A stretch of DNA of 64,000 bases from contig NVUX02000008.1 in assembly GCA_002402045.2 (NCBI GenBank), positions 1-64,000 of the forward strand. Reading direction: 5' to 3'. Position 1 is the stretch's first letter, and every line of letters begins with the position of its first letter. The notes under the pieces are model-generated. The model was not told the origin of the DNA. It saw nothing but the letters and a program-made list of their open reading frames with translations, and searched no databases. The DNA is from Paracoccaceae bacterium. Its GTDB lineage: Bacteria; Pseudomonadota; Alphaproteobacteria; Rhodobacterales; Rhodobacteraceae. Below are positions 18,493-26,518 of the stretch, in pieces. Position numbers and translations under genes: made by a program.

Positions 18493-19491
18493 ATGACTGT
18501 AAAAGTAGCCATCAACGGCTTTGGCCGCATCGGCCGCAACGTGCTTCGCGCCATCATCGAATCTGGCCGGACAGATATTGAAGTTGTTGCCATCAACGAC
18601 CTAGGCTCGGTTGAAGACAACGCGCACCTGCTGCAATTTGATAGCGTGCATGGCCGCTTTCCCCACAAGGTTACGGTTGAGGGCAATACTATCAACGTTG
18701 GCACGGGCCCAATTACGGTTTCCGCCGAGCGCGACCCAACACAGCTAAAGTGGGACGGCGTAGACGTGGCACTGGAATGCACAGGTATTTTTACCGCGCA
18801 TGACAAAGCCAGCCTGCTGCTGCAATCCGGCGCTAAAAAGGTGCTTATTTCGGCCCCCGGTGCGGGCGCTGACAAAACCATCGTTTACGGCGTGAACCAC
18901 GAGAGCCTGACCGCGGCCGACACCATCGTGTCGAATGCCTCGTGCACCACCAACTGTTTGGCCCCTGTTGTGTTTATTCTCAACAACCTCGTGGGTATCG
19001 AGCAAGGCTTCATGACCACAATTCACTCCTACACCGGTGACCAGCCCACGCTGGATACCATCCACAAAGACCAATACCGTGGCCGCGCAGCTGCGCTCAG
19101 CATGATCCCGACCACCACTGGCGCTGCCAAAGCGGTTGGCCTTGTGTTGCCCGAGCTAGACGGCAAGCTCGACGGCATGGCGATCCGCGTGCCAACCCCG
19201 AATGTTTCGGTTGTGGACCTCAAGTTTAACGCCTCGCGCGATACTTCGATTGAGGAAATCAACGATGCTATTCGCGCCGCTGCCGATGGCCCGCTCAAAG
19301 GCGTGCTCGGGTATACCGATGTGAAAAACGTGTCGATTGATTTCAACCACGACCCACACTCATCAATCTTCCACATGGACCAAACCCGTGTGATGGATAA
19401 CCGCCTCGTGCGCATCCTCACATGGTATGACAACGAGTGGGGTTTCAGTAACCGTATGGCTGATAACGCCGTCATCATGGGGAGCTTCTAA
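18493..19491 (+). CDS. cbbG: Glyceraldehyde-3-phosphate dehydrogenase, type I
   Basis: Interconverts 1,3-bisphosphoglycerate and glyceraldehyde-3-phosphate. The 332-residue protein shows the nucleotide fold INGFGRIGRN (residues 7-16), Asp36 in the loop that normally selects NAD, the catalytic SNASCTTNCLAP (Cys near 152) and WYDNEWGFSNRM at the C-terminus. I start at ATG 18493 with GAGGGA upstream. Position in the cbb operon supports a Calvin-cycle role, although a housekeeping role (gap) cannot be excluded. A hairpin follows the stop. Confidence 0.95.
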   Translation: MTVKVAINGFGRIGRNVLRAIIESGRTDIEVVAINDLGSVEDNAHLLQFDSVHGRFPHKVTVEGNTINVGTGPITVSAERDPTQLKWDGVDVALECTGIFTAHDKASLLLQSGAKKVLISAPGAGADKTIVYGVNHESLTAADTIVSNASCTTNCLAPVVFILNNLVGIEQGFMTTIHSYTGDQPTLDTIHKDQYRGRAAALSMIPTTTGAAKAVGLVLPELDGKLDGMAIRVPTPNVSVVDLKFNASRDTSIEEINDAIRAAADGPLKGVLGYTDVKNVSIDFNHDPHSSIFHMDQTRVMDNRLVRILTWYDNEWGFSNRMADNAVIMGSF

Positions 19492-19508
19492 GCAACCCGA
19501 TAAAATAA

Positions 19509-19530
19509 TGGGTGGCGCTTGTGCCACCCA
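19509..19530 (+). other. Intercistronic hairpin between cbbG and cbbA
   Basis: An 8-bp perfect stem (TGGGTGGC / GCCACCCA) with a 6-base loop lies between cbbG and the cbbA ribosome-binding site. No T-run follows, so it is more likely an mRNA stability or processing element than a terminator. Confidence 0.5.
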
Positions 19531-19545
19531 ACAATGGAGAAGAAA

Positions 19546-20595
19546 ATGGCCCTAATTACCCTTCGACAATTGCTAGACCACGCCGCAGAAAATGACTACG
19601 GCATGCCGGCATTTAACATTAACAACATGGAGCAAGGCCTTGCAATTATGCGCGGCGCAGCGAAAACAAATTCGCCCGTGATCCTGCAAGCCTCTCGCGG
19701 TGCACGTTCTTATGCTGGCGATATTATGCTGCGGCATATGATACAGGCGCTGTCAGAAATGTACCCTGATCTGCCGATCTGCATGCACCAAGACCACGGC
19801 AATAACGAGCAGACCTGCATGTCTGCGATTAAGTACGGTTTCACTTCGGTGATGATGGACGGCTCGCTAAAAGCTGACATGAAAACACCGGCTGATTTTG
19901 AGTATAACGTTGATATCACCGAGCGGGTTACCCGCTTTGCCCACTGGGTTGGTGCGAGCGTAGAGGGAGAACTTGGGGTTCTCGGCTCACTCGAAACCGG
20001 CATGGCGGCAGAAGAAGACGGCTCCGGCGCGACGGGCAAACTGAGCATGGAGCAACTGCTGACAGACCCTGACGAGGCCGTCGAATTTGTAAAGCGCACC
20101 AAGGTAGACGCGCTGGCAATCGCTTGCGGCACCTCCCACGGCGCTTACAAATTCACCAGCAAACCTACGGGTGATTCACTGGCGATGGACCGGATCGAGG
20201 CTATTCATGCCAAAATCCCCGACGTTCATTTAGTTATGCACGGCTCTTCAAGCGTGCCGCAATATTTGCAAGACCTTATCAATGATAACGGTGGCGAAAT
20301 GGCGCAAACCTACGGGGTTCCGGTTGAAGAGATCGAGCGCGGCATCAAATCTGGTGTGCGTAAGGTGAATATCGACACCGATAACCGCATGGCGCTCACC
20401 GGCACCTTCCGCAAGGTTGCCAAAGAGAACCCGTCTGAGTTTGACCCGCGCAAATTCATGATCCCCGCAATGGCTGAAATGGAAAAGCTGGTTATTGACC
20501 GTTTTGAGCGCTTTGGCGCAGCGGGCAATGCTGGTAAAATCAGCATTATCCCGCTGGATGACATGGCCAAGCGCTACGCCGACGGCTCGCTTTAA
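19546..20595 (+). CDS. cbbA: Fructose-bisphosphate aldolase, class II
   Basis: Zinc aldolase joining dihydroxyacetone phosphate to glyceraldehyde-3-phosphate (or erythrose-4-phosphate). 349 residues from ATG 19546, chosen because GGAGAAGA lies just before it and the N-terminus [16 protein letters not shown] matches class II enzymes. Zinc ligands and active-site motifs: [11 protein letters not shown] near residue 82, [12 protein letters not shown] near 140, [10 protein letters not shown] near 195, VMHGSSSVP near 231 and [10 protein letters not shown] near 275. It sits between cbbG and cbbM. Confidence 0.95.
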   Translation: MALITLRQLLDHAAENDYGMPAFNINNMEQGLAIMRGAAKTNSPVILQASRGARSYAGDIMLRHMIQALSEMYPDLPICMHQDHGNNEQTCMSAIKYGFTSVMMDGSLKADMKTPADFEYNVDITERVTRFAHWVGASVEGELGVLGSLETGMAAEEDGSGATGKLSMEQLLTDPDEAVEFVKRTKVDALAIACGTSHGAYKFTSKPTGDSLAMDRIEAIHAKIPDVHLVMHGSSSVPQYLQDLINDNGGEMAQTYGVPVEEIERGIKSGVRKVNIDTDNRMALTGTFRKVAKENPSEFDPRKFMIPAMAEMEKLVIDRFERFGAAGNAGKISIIPLDDMAKRYADGSL

Positions 20596-20604
20596 AAAGC
20601 GACA

Positions 20605-20616
20605 GGGCCTAGGCCC
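20605..20616 (+). other. Perfect palindrome before cbbM
   Basis: GGGCCTAGGCCC, a 12-bp palindrome flanked by short complementary AGC/GCT, lies in the 45-base gap between cbbA and cbbM, followed by a purine-rich AAGGAAGGGAGGGG ribosome-binding stretch. It could fold and affect translation or stability of the cbbM message. Confidence 0.4.
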
Positions 20617-20640
20617 GCTAAACTAAGGAAGGGAGGGGAC

Positions 20641-22020
20641 ATGGATCACGCAGATCGTTTTATAGACCTCTCCCTTGCCGATGCAGATTTGGCGGCCAGC
20701 CACGTGCTGGCCGCCTATATTCTGAAGCCCGCAGACGGGTATGATTTCCTAAAAACTGTCACGCATTTCGCCGCTGAAAGTGGGTGCGGCACGCAGGTGC
20801 CACTGGCAAATGAGGATGCGTTTTCACGCACGCTGGATGTGATTGCCTATCAGGCTGAGGCCTCTAATGGCCTCGTGAAACTCGCCTTCCCACTGGCGCT
20901 GTTTGATTTCAACATGTCCGATGGCAAAGCCTCGATTACAAGTTTTCTCAACCTTCTGGCGGGCAACACCCAAGGCATGGCTGAAATTGCCGACCTAAAG
21001 CTGCATGATTTCCACTTGCCCGAAAGCTACCTGAAGGCCTTTGACGGCCCGCAAATCACCATTGCGAAACATTGGACGCACTTGGGACGAGACGAGGCCG
21101 CTGGTGGCATGATCGTCGGGGCCATCCTAAAGCCCAAGCTAGGCTTGCGCCCCAAAGCGCTGGCCGATGCAGCCTATAAGTTTTGGCTCGGCGGAGATTT
21201 GGTCGAAAACGACCAGCCCCAAGGCAACCAGAGCTTTGCGCCCTTGGCCGACACCCTGCCGCTCATGGCCGATGCCCTAAAACGGGCGCAGGATGAAACC
21301 GGCGCGGCCAAGATATTTTCGGTGAATATAACCGCTGACGACCCCACAGAGATGGACATGCGCACTGAGGCAGCGCTGGAGGCCTTCAAGGCCACGCCCA
21401 ACAGCCTCGCCTTTCATATAGACGCCTATATTGCTGGCCCTATGGCCCTCACATACGCCTGCCGCACCCTGCCATATTTTATAAGCGCCCATCGCGCGGG
21501 GCATGCTGCGGTTACGTCCCAACGCTCAAATCGCGGCTACTCCGCCTTTGTGTTGACCAAAATCAACCGCCTGATGGGGGCCTCGGGCATTCATACCGGC
21601 ACCATGGGCTTTGGCCGTATGGAGGGCAATGAGGCCGATCGGCCCATCGCCTGCATGATCGCGCAAAACGTAGCCCAAGGGCCGTATTTTGAGCAAAACT
21701 GGCACGGCATGAAGCGCTCGGCCGCCATCGTTTCGGGCGGTATAAACGCCCTGCGCCTGCCGTCGTTCCTGCAAAACCTCGGCCATTCCAACTTCATCCT
21801 CGCCGCTGGCGGCGGGGCGTTTGGCCATATCGATGGCCCAACAGCTGGCGCACTTTCGCTAAGGCAAGCCGAGGCCTGCTGGCTAGCACGCGCCGACCCG
21901 TTTGACTTTGCCGCAGATCACCCAGAATTCGCCCGCGCCTTCCTCAGCTTTGAGCAAGACGCCGATATCATTCACCCCGGCTGGCGCACCGCGCTACCCC
22001 ACGACATAACCAACCAGTAA
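20641..22020 (+). CDS. cbbM: Form II RuBisCO large subunit with altered activation site
   Basis: Full-length (459-residue) form II RuBisCO-type protein, collinear with Rhodospirillum rubrum CbbM. Retained (R. rubrum numbers in brackets): Glu46 (48), Thr51 (53), Asn109 (111), Lys164 and Lys166 (166, 168; KPKLGLRP), Asp191 (193), His284-Arg285 (287-288), His318 (321), Ser365 (368) and the GGGAFGH phosphate loop. Altered: GGDLVENDQPQG reads Glu189 where the carbamylated Lys191 belongs and Gln192 where Mg ligand Glu194 belongs; loop 6 reads GFGRMEG, Arg326 for Lys329; Gln52 replaces Asn54. The codons are unambiguous (GAA, CAG, CGT). In known RuBisCOs these lysines are needed for activation and carboxylation, so ordinary carboxylase activity is doubtful. 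It sits exactly where cbbM is expected. No cbbQ/cbbO activase genes follow. Confidence 0.93.
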   Translation: MDHADRFIDLSLADADLAASHVLAAYILKPADGYDFLKTVTHFAAESGCGTQVPLANEDAFSRTLDVIAYQAEASNGLVKLAFPLALFDFNMSDGKASITSFLNLLAGNTQGMAEIADLKLHDFHLPESYLKAFDGPQITIAKHWTHLGRDEAAGGMIVGAILKPKLGLRPKALADAAYKFWLGGDLVENDQPQGNQSFAPLADTLPLMADALKRAQDETGAAKIFSVNITADDPTEMDMRTEAALEAFKATPNSLAFHIDAYIAGPMALTYACRTLPYFISAHRAGHAAVTSQRSNRGYSAFVLTKINRLMGASGIHTGTMGFGRMEGNEADRPIACMIAQNVAQGPYFEQNWHGMKRSAAIVSGGINALRLPSFLQNLGHSNFILAAGGGAFGHIDGPTAGALSLRQAEACWLARADPFDFAADHPEFARAFLSFEQDADIIHPGWRTALPHDITNQ

Positions 22021-22029
22021 GGACCCATC

Positions 22030-22713
22030 ATGGACCGTTCCATTAAAATAGCCCCGTCGATCCTATCGGCAGATTTCGCCAATTTCGGACAAGAGATCCG
22101 CGCCATTGAGGACCAAGGCTGTGACTGGGTGCATGTGGATGTGATGGACGGCCATTTTGTGCCCAACCTCACCTTTGGCCCCCCCGCCGTGGCCGCCTTT
22201 CGCCCACACGTAAAAACCGTGATGGATGTGCATCTGATGATCTCTCCGGTGGACCAATATATTGAGGCCTATGCCAAGGCGGGCGCAGATTTCATTTCGG
22301 CGCATCTTGAGGCCACCACCCACCCGCACCGGACGTTGCAGGCCATCCGCAACACCGGCGCCAAGGCGGGCCTGGCGCTGAACCCCGGCACGGGTATTGA
22401 TGGTATCGAGTATATGCTGGACCTGATTGATATGTTTGTGGTGATGACCGTAAACCCCGGTTTTGGTGGGCAAAAGTTCATTCACTCGCAGATTGAAAAG
22501 GTGAAAAACCTGCGGGCTATGATCGGAGATCGCCCGATCCACATTCAGATTGATGGCGGCATTACCACCGAAACCGCGCCCTTAATGGCGGCTGCTGGGG
22601 CCGATGTGCTGGTGGCTGGCTCAGCGGTGTTTAACGGTGGCAGCGTGGACACCCCCGAGATTTACGGCGCCAATATCAAAGCCATTCGCGACGCAGCAGA
22701 GGCCGCGCGCTGA
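22030..22713 (+). CDS. cbbE: Ribulose-phosphate 3-epimerase
   Basis: TIM-barrel metalloenzyme interconverting ribulose-5-phosphate and xylulose-5-phosphate. 227 residues. Motifs: APSILSADFANFG (near residue 8), WVHVDVMDGHFVPNLTFGP (near 35; metal His/Asp), DVHLMI (near 67), MTVNPGFGGQKF (near 140) and IQIDGGI (near 176). Preceded by the same AAGGACCCATC segment as cbbP, nine bases after the RuBisCO stop. It supplies the pentose phosphate for phosphoribulokinase. Confidence 0.96.
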   Translation: MDRSIKIAPSILSADFANFGQEIRAIEDQGCDWVHVDVMDGHFVPNLTFGPPAVAAFRPHVKTVMDVHLMISPVDQYIEAYAKAGADFISAHLEATTHPHRTLQAIRNTGAKAGLALNPGTGIDGIEYMLDLIDMFVVMTVNPGFGGQKFIHSQIEKVKNLRAMIGDRPIHIQIDGGITTETAPLMAAAGADVLVAGSAVFNGGSVDTPEIYGANIKAIRDAAEAAR

Positions 22714-22714
22714 T

Positions 22715-23356
22715 ATGAAATCTGTAGTATTTGATCTCGACGGCACGCTGATTCACAGCTCGCCAGACCTGCAAGCCGCCGCCAATAAAATGCTGGCCGA
22801 TTACGGGTTCACCCCGCTTGATCTGGCCGCCATCGAGGGTTTCATCGGCAATGGCGTGCCCAAGTTGGTCGAGCGCTGCTTAAAGGTTTATAACAAGCCG
22901 CTGACAGAGGAGGCCGTGGACAAAATGCGTGAATATTACGACGCAGACCCGTTTACGCTAACCGTGCCTTATGAAGGTATGTTCGACTGCCTTGAATCGC
23001 TGAAAGCGGCTGGCATAAAGCTGGCGGTTTGCACAAATAAGCCGCTGGCCCCAGCCCTCACCATTTTGGACGGCTTGCAGCTAACGCAATATTTTGATGT
23101 TGTGGTCGGCGGAGACACCTATTCGACCCACAAACCAGACCCACAACCGCTGCTCGGCTGCATGGAAAAGATGGGGGCAGAAATGGCCAATACCATCTAT
23201 GTGGGCGACAGCGAAACCGATGCGCTAACAGCCAAAAACGCAGATATGACCTTTGCGCTGTTTTCCGGTGGCTACCGTAAAACCCCGTGTAAAGAGCTGC
23301 GGCACCATTTCTTGTTTGACGACTTTTCGGCCCTTACGCCTTATTTGAAAGGCTGA
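22715..23356 (+). CDS. cbbZ: Phosphoglycolate phosphatase
   Basis: HAD-superfamily phosphatase that removes 2-phosphoglycolate, the product of RuBisCO oxygenation. 213 residues from ATG 22715, one base after the cbbE stop. HAD motif I is FDLDGTLIHSS (residues 5-15), motif II VCTNKP (near 102) and motif IV VGDSETDALTA (near 165). Its presence implies that RuBP oxygenation occurs, or once occurred, in this lineage. Confidence 0.9.
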   Translation: MKSVVFDLDGTLIHSSPDLQAAANKMLADYGFTPLDLAAIEGFIGNGVPKLVERCLKVYNKPLTEEAVDKMREYYDADPFTLTVPYEGMFDCLESLKAAGIKLAVCTNKPLAPALTILDGLQLTQYFDVVVGGDTYSTHKPDPQPLLGCMEKMGAEMANTIYVGDSETDALTAKNADMTFALFSGGYRKTPCKELRHHFLFDDFSALTPYLKG

Positions 23357-23359
23357 CCC

Positions 23360-24031
23360 TTGGCGATTAAGGCGCTTATTTTTGACGTGGATGGCACCTT
23401 GGCCGAAACCGAGGAGGCGCACCGGCAGGCGTTTAACGAGACCTTTGCCGCCAGCAAAATGGACTGGGCGTGGGGCGTGCCGATGTATGGCACCTTGCTC
23501 AAAACCACCGGCGGCAAAGAGCGGATGCAGGAATATCAGAAAACCCACCGGAGCCACGAGCCGCAAATGGACCGGGATCAAATACAGGATTTGCACGCGC
23601 AGAAAACCGCGCGTTATGTGGAAATACTGGCCTCAGGCGGCTTGCCACTGCGCGCGGGCGTGGCGGACCTGATCTCGCGGGCACAGGCGGCGGGGCTGCG
23701 CCTCGCCATTGCCACCACCACCAGCCGTCCCAATGTGGATGCGCTTACGGCGTGCTGCTGGGGGAAAACCCCAGAGCAGATATTCGAGGTGATTGCGACT
23801 GGCGAGCACGTGAAGGCGAAAAAGCCCGCGCCGGATCTTTTTGAGCTGGCCCTTAAAGGGCTTGGCCTGCCAGCGGCTGAGTGCCTTGCTTTTGAGGATT
23901 CCCGCAATGGCGTGTTTTCCGCCACAAGGGCCGGGCTGCGCACCATTGTGACGCCCGGGCAATATACGGCAAACGACGATTTCAGCGGGGCGGCAGACGT
24001 AATATCATCCTTGGAAGGGTTCCAGTTCTAG
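23360..24031 (+). CDS. cbbY: CbbY-type HAD phosphatase
   Basis: HAD phosphatase of the CbbY family; characterised members dephosphorylate xylulose-1,5-bisphosphate, a misfire product that inhibits RuBisCO. 223 residues. Motif I FDVDGTLAETEEAHRQAFN (near residue 8), motif II ATTTSRPNVDALT (near 117) and motif IV FEDSRNGVFSA (near 176). It begins with TTG at 23360, three bases after the cbbZ stop; no ATG is available that keeps motif I. Last gene of the operon; it meets the convergent DUF3047 gene after only 19 bases. Confidence 0.88.
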   Translation: MAIKALIFDVDGTLAETEEAHRQAFNETFAASKMDWAWGVPMYGTLLKTTGGKERMQEYQKTHRSHEPQMDRDQIQDLHAQKTARYVEILASGGLPLRAGVADLISRAQAAGLRLAIATTTSRPNVDALTACCWGKTPEQIFEVIATGEHVKAKKPAPDLFELALKGLGLPAAECLAFEDSRNGVFSATRAGLRTIVTPGQYTANDDFSGAADVISSLEGFQF

Positions 24032-24050
24032 TGTGCGCGCCCCGTTGAGG

Positions 24051-24767
24051 CTATTTTGCGTGCATTTCTACATCGGTAAAATAGGCAATACTTCGAACGC
24101 CGGTATTGTCACTATCACAAAATATTCCGATACTCTTGAGGAGAGGGTAGTCATCTCGCTTGAAAATTTCGCGATAAATCTCCATCAGGTTCACTTCCTG
24201 ATGCTGCCACACGCCAGTATTTTCATCCAGCCCGTTGGCCACGTAATGAGCAAAATCGCCGATATACAAATAATCGCCCGGCTCATATTTCTGATTGCTC
24301 CAAATAATCTCGAAAGCATATTCGCCGCCCTCGCGGTCTTCCATTTTCAAGAGCAGCCGCGCGGGGTGGTCGTCCCCTTCTTCCGTTGCTTCATCCATCG
24401 TAGACGATATTGGAAATTCGATGAGCCAATCCCAAACCAGAATCGGATAATCACCAACTTCAATATCGGTGGTGCGGGTCAGAATAGAGGCCGAGCTATT
24501 TGTCTCACATTTTAGCGCCGCTTTGCCGTCTTTTTCTTCAAGCAATAAGCGCATGGGCTGTATGCCCCAAAATTGCTGGTGCACCCAGCCGAGGTTTGGG
24601 TCAATATAGTCGCCAACCGTTTCCCACGGCAGCACGGTTACAATTGTAGCCCCCTCTTCCACCACAATCGGATTGCTTTCGGCGGGCGGATTAAAATAGC
24701 TATACACGGCCCAAACGACCACGCTCAACCCGGCAAGAATCGCTGCGGGCTTCACCCATGACTGCAT
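24051..24767 (-). CDS. DUF3047 domain protein, membrane-anchored
   Basis: 238-residue protein with one N-terminal hydrophobic segment (residues 6-25), then a soluble, probably periplasmic domain of the DUF3047 family. Visible family elements are GVRSIAYFTDVEM at the C-terminus, YPILVWDWLIEFP near residue 107 and DDHPARLLLKM near 132. No enzymatic motif is apparent and no function is known to me. It is transcribed leftward after the acyltransferase gene (21 bases between), so they may share an operon. Confidence 0.7.
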   Translation of the reverse strand: MQSWVKPAAILAGLSVVVWAVYSYFNPPAESNPIVVEEGATIVTVLPWETVGDYIDPNLGWVHQQFWGIQPMRLLLEEKDGKAALKCETNSSASILTRTTDIEVGDYPILVWDWLIEFPISSTMDEATEEGDDHPARLLLKMEDREGGEYAFEIIWSNQKYEPGDYLYIGDFAHYVANGLDENTGVWQHQEVNLMEIYREIFKRDDYPLLKSIGIFCDSDNTGVRSIAYFTDVEMHAK

Positions 24768-24788
24768 AAAAACCTCACCTAATTCTAA

Positions 24789-25649
24789 TTAAAATTCACG
24801 GCCATATTCATTGGTATTGATCGGCTTACTCGAAAGCTCATAGGTCGCACTCCGCAGGAAATCCATCAAAGCACGGTTGTCTGTGGCATATGCCTCAAGC
24901 GCATCACGGCTAAGCGGTTGGCCTACCGCAATTTTTACCGGTTTGTTGATCCGGCGCTTAAATTCGTTCACCAATAGAGCCGTGCGCAAAGTGCGGCTCA
25001 TGCGGCCAGCCATATGAAAGCGGCGAGAGTTGAACCCCTCAAAAAACACCGGCACCACCGTCGCCTTTGAGCGCAAAATCATCTTGGCGCTAAACGTACC
25101 CCATTCAGGGTCCATCGGACGGGAAAACATGCGCTGGGGCGAGGAAACCGAGCCACCCGGAAAAATGCCAACGGCACCGCCTTGGTTAATATAACTCAAA
25201 GCATCTTTGCGGGTTTTCAGGTTCATCGCCATGGCTTCTCTGGTCCCGTCAAAGCTTATGGGCAATATCGACGAGCTAATTTCTTCGGCCTTGGAAAACA
25301 CTTTATGCGCCAAGATCTTAAAATCGGTGCGCGCGGTGCTGAGGATTTTCCCCATCATTAGCCCATCCAGAATGCCATAAGGGTGATTAGAGATCACCAC
25401 CACCGGCCCCTCGGCCGGGATATTGCTCAGCGAGCCAGAAACCACGTCAAGCGAAAGCCCGTAGCGGTGGGTGACCACGTCCCAAAAATTATTCTCTGCG
25501 TTAATGTCTTTGTCATATCCCCGCGCGCGGTAGATCAGCCGAAGGCGGCCCGTTGTGTTCTCAATCGAGCGAATAAGCACCCGCCCCTTGCGGGACTTGG
25601 CGGTAACAGCATAACTAATTTCACGGGTAGCAGAAAAGCGGGAAGCCAT
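24789..25649 (-). CDS. Lysophospholipid acyltransferase family protein
   Basis: 286-residue PlsC-superfamily acyltransferase. Motif 1 is the NHPYGILDG variant of HX4D (near residue 100), with GIFPGGSVSSPQ near 170 as the acyl-acceptor phosphate motif and VVPVFFEGFN near 205. These enzymes acylate lysophospholipids or related lipids (for example lyso-ornithine lipid); the exact acceptor is not evident. Start ATG 25649 is preceded by GAGG; the TTG two codons earlier is less likely. No transmembrane helix is obvious. Confidence 0.8.
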   Translation of the reverse strand: MASRFSATREISYAVTAKSRKGRVLIRSIENTTGRLRLIYRARGYDKDINAENNFWDVVTHRYGLSLDVVSGSLSNIPAEGPVVVISNHPYGILDGLMMGKILSTARTDFKILAHKVFSKAEEISSSILPISFDGTREAMAMNLKTRKDALSYINQGGAVGIFPGGSVSSPQRMFSRPMDPEWGTFSAKMILRSKATVVPVFFEGFNSRRFHMAGRMSRTLRTALLVNEFKRRINKPVKIAVGQPLSRDALEAYATDNRALMDFLRSATYELSSKPINTNEYGREF

Positions 25650-25669
25650 GGGCAAACCTCAAACAGGGT

Positions 25670-26339
25670 GTCTGCAACATTTGTATGACAGATCGACGTT
25701 GGTTTCCAGAGGGATTCGGCAAAGATAAACCGGCAATGCGGCCTTCGGTGCCTGTTATCGTCCGGTCTGCCCCGTTTGCCAGCAATATCTGGACAACAAG
25801 CGCTGCTTGCCCCGCGTTTAAGGAGCCGCGCCCACATAAGCGGGGTTCGTCATACTTCCCGCGCGTATTTTCATTCACATAGGGCGGTAAGCGTCGGCCT
25901 TGTCCAGCGTGATATCAAACCAAAACTCAGCACTTGGCCAAAGGCACATTTCGGGTTCGGGTGGCCGCGGGGTCACGGCAAGGCGGCGTTTTTCAAGAAT
26001 ATCCGCGCCTTGCATCATTTCGATTAGCATCGCCATGCCATGAGGATAAAGCCCACTGGCATTCGGAATTGCGGGATTGGCCCCTGCCGCAAAAATGCGG
26101 CGCAACACCTCTGGTGTTACTGGCATATCTAGAAGATCCAGCCCTGACACATCCTCCTCGGCGCGCGCGTCAACCTCAGCGCCAAGCGCCAAATGGGCCG
26201 ATATAATTTTGGGGTTAGCATTGAATCCCGCTGCAGAATACAGAGGCGTATAGCCGCGGTTATCTATGAGATTCACCGCACTTGAGGCGCGCGCTGCCAG
26301 CGCATTTAGCGCCGAAACATTGCCATAAATCAGCCGCAT
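25670..26339 (-). pseudogene. Degraded ankyrin-repeat gene
   Basis: Ankyrin-like sequence spread over more than one frame. The first frame (26339-25875) has repeats such as NLIDNRGYTPLYSAAGF and AHLALGAEVDARAEEDVSGLDLL, then stops with TGA. The following frame opens with GTG at 25878 overlapping that TGA and contains AALVVQILLANGADRTITG, an ankyrin helix pair. The expected RTPLMWA motif just before it lies in a third frame near 25840. Two indels therefore separate the parts. A coupled two-ORF reading (GTGA overlap) is possible but would not restore the third-frame motif. Sequencing error is the other alternative. Confidence 0.6.
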
Positions 26340-26466
26340 GATGGGCCGCCGAAGCGCCGCCTTTTTCTCGCGTTTCCGCTGGCCAAAGGTAGCAGTCCAT
26401 CCCCTCTATCGCCCCAGCGCACTGCCCAAAATCTGGCGATCATCACGCTTCATAGCCTTGAGCGCT

Positions 26467-26487
26467 GGCCGTGGCCTCGCTACGCTC
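26467..26487. repeat. Short intergenic repeat, copy 2
   Basis: Identical over 21 bases, in inverted orientation, to the word at 2271-2293. It lies in the 179-base gap between the zinc-ribbon gene and the ankyrin remnant, which otherwise holds nothing I can recognise. Confidence 0.35.
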
Positions 26488-26518
26488 AGCGGGCCTAGCG
26501 CCGACATTCAGCGCGCAT

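Noticed and set aside
20641-22020. Treating the RuBisCO gene as a form IV RuBisCO-like protein or pseudogene
   Set aside because: Length, collinearity and nearly all active-site residues fit form II, and the frame is intact, so I annotate form II with altered residues. Form IV in function remains possible.
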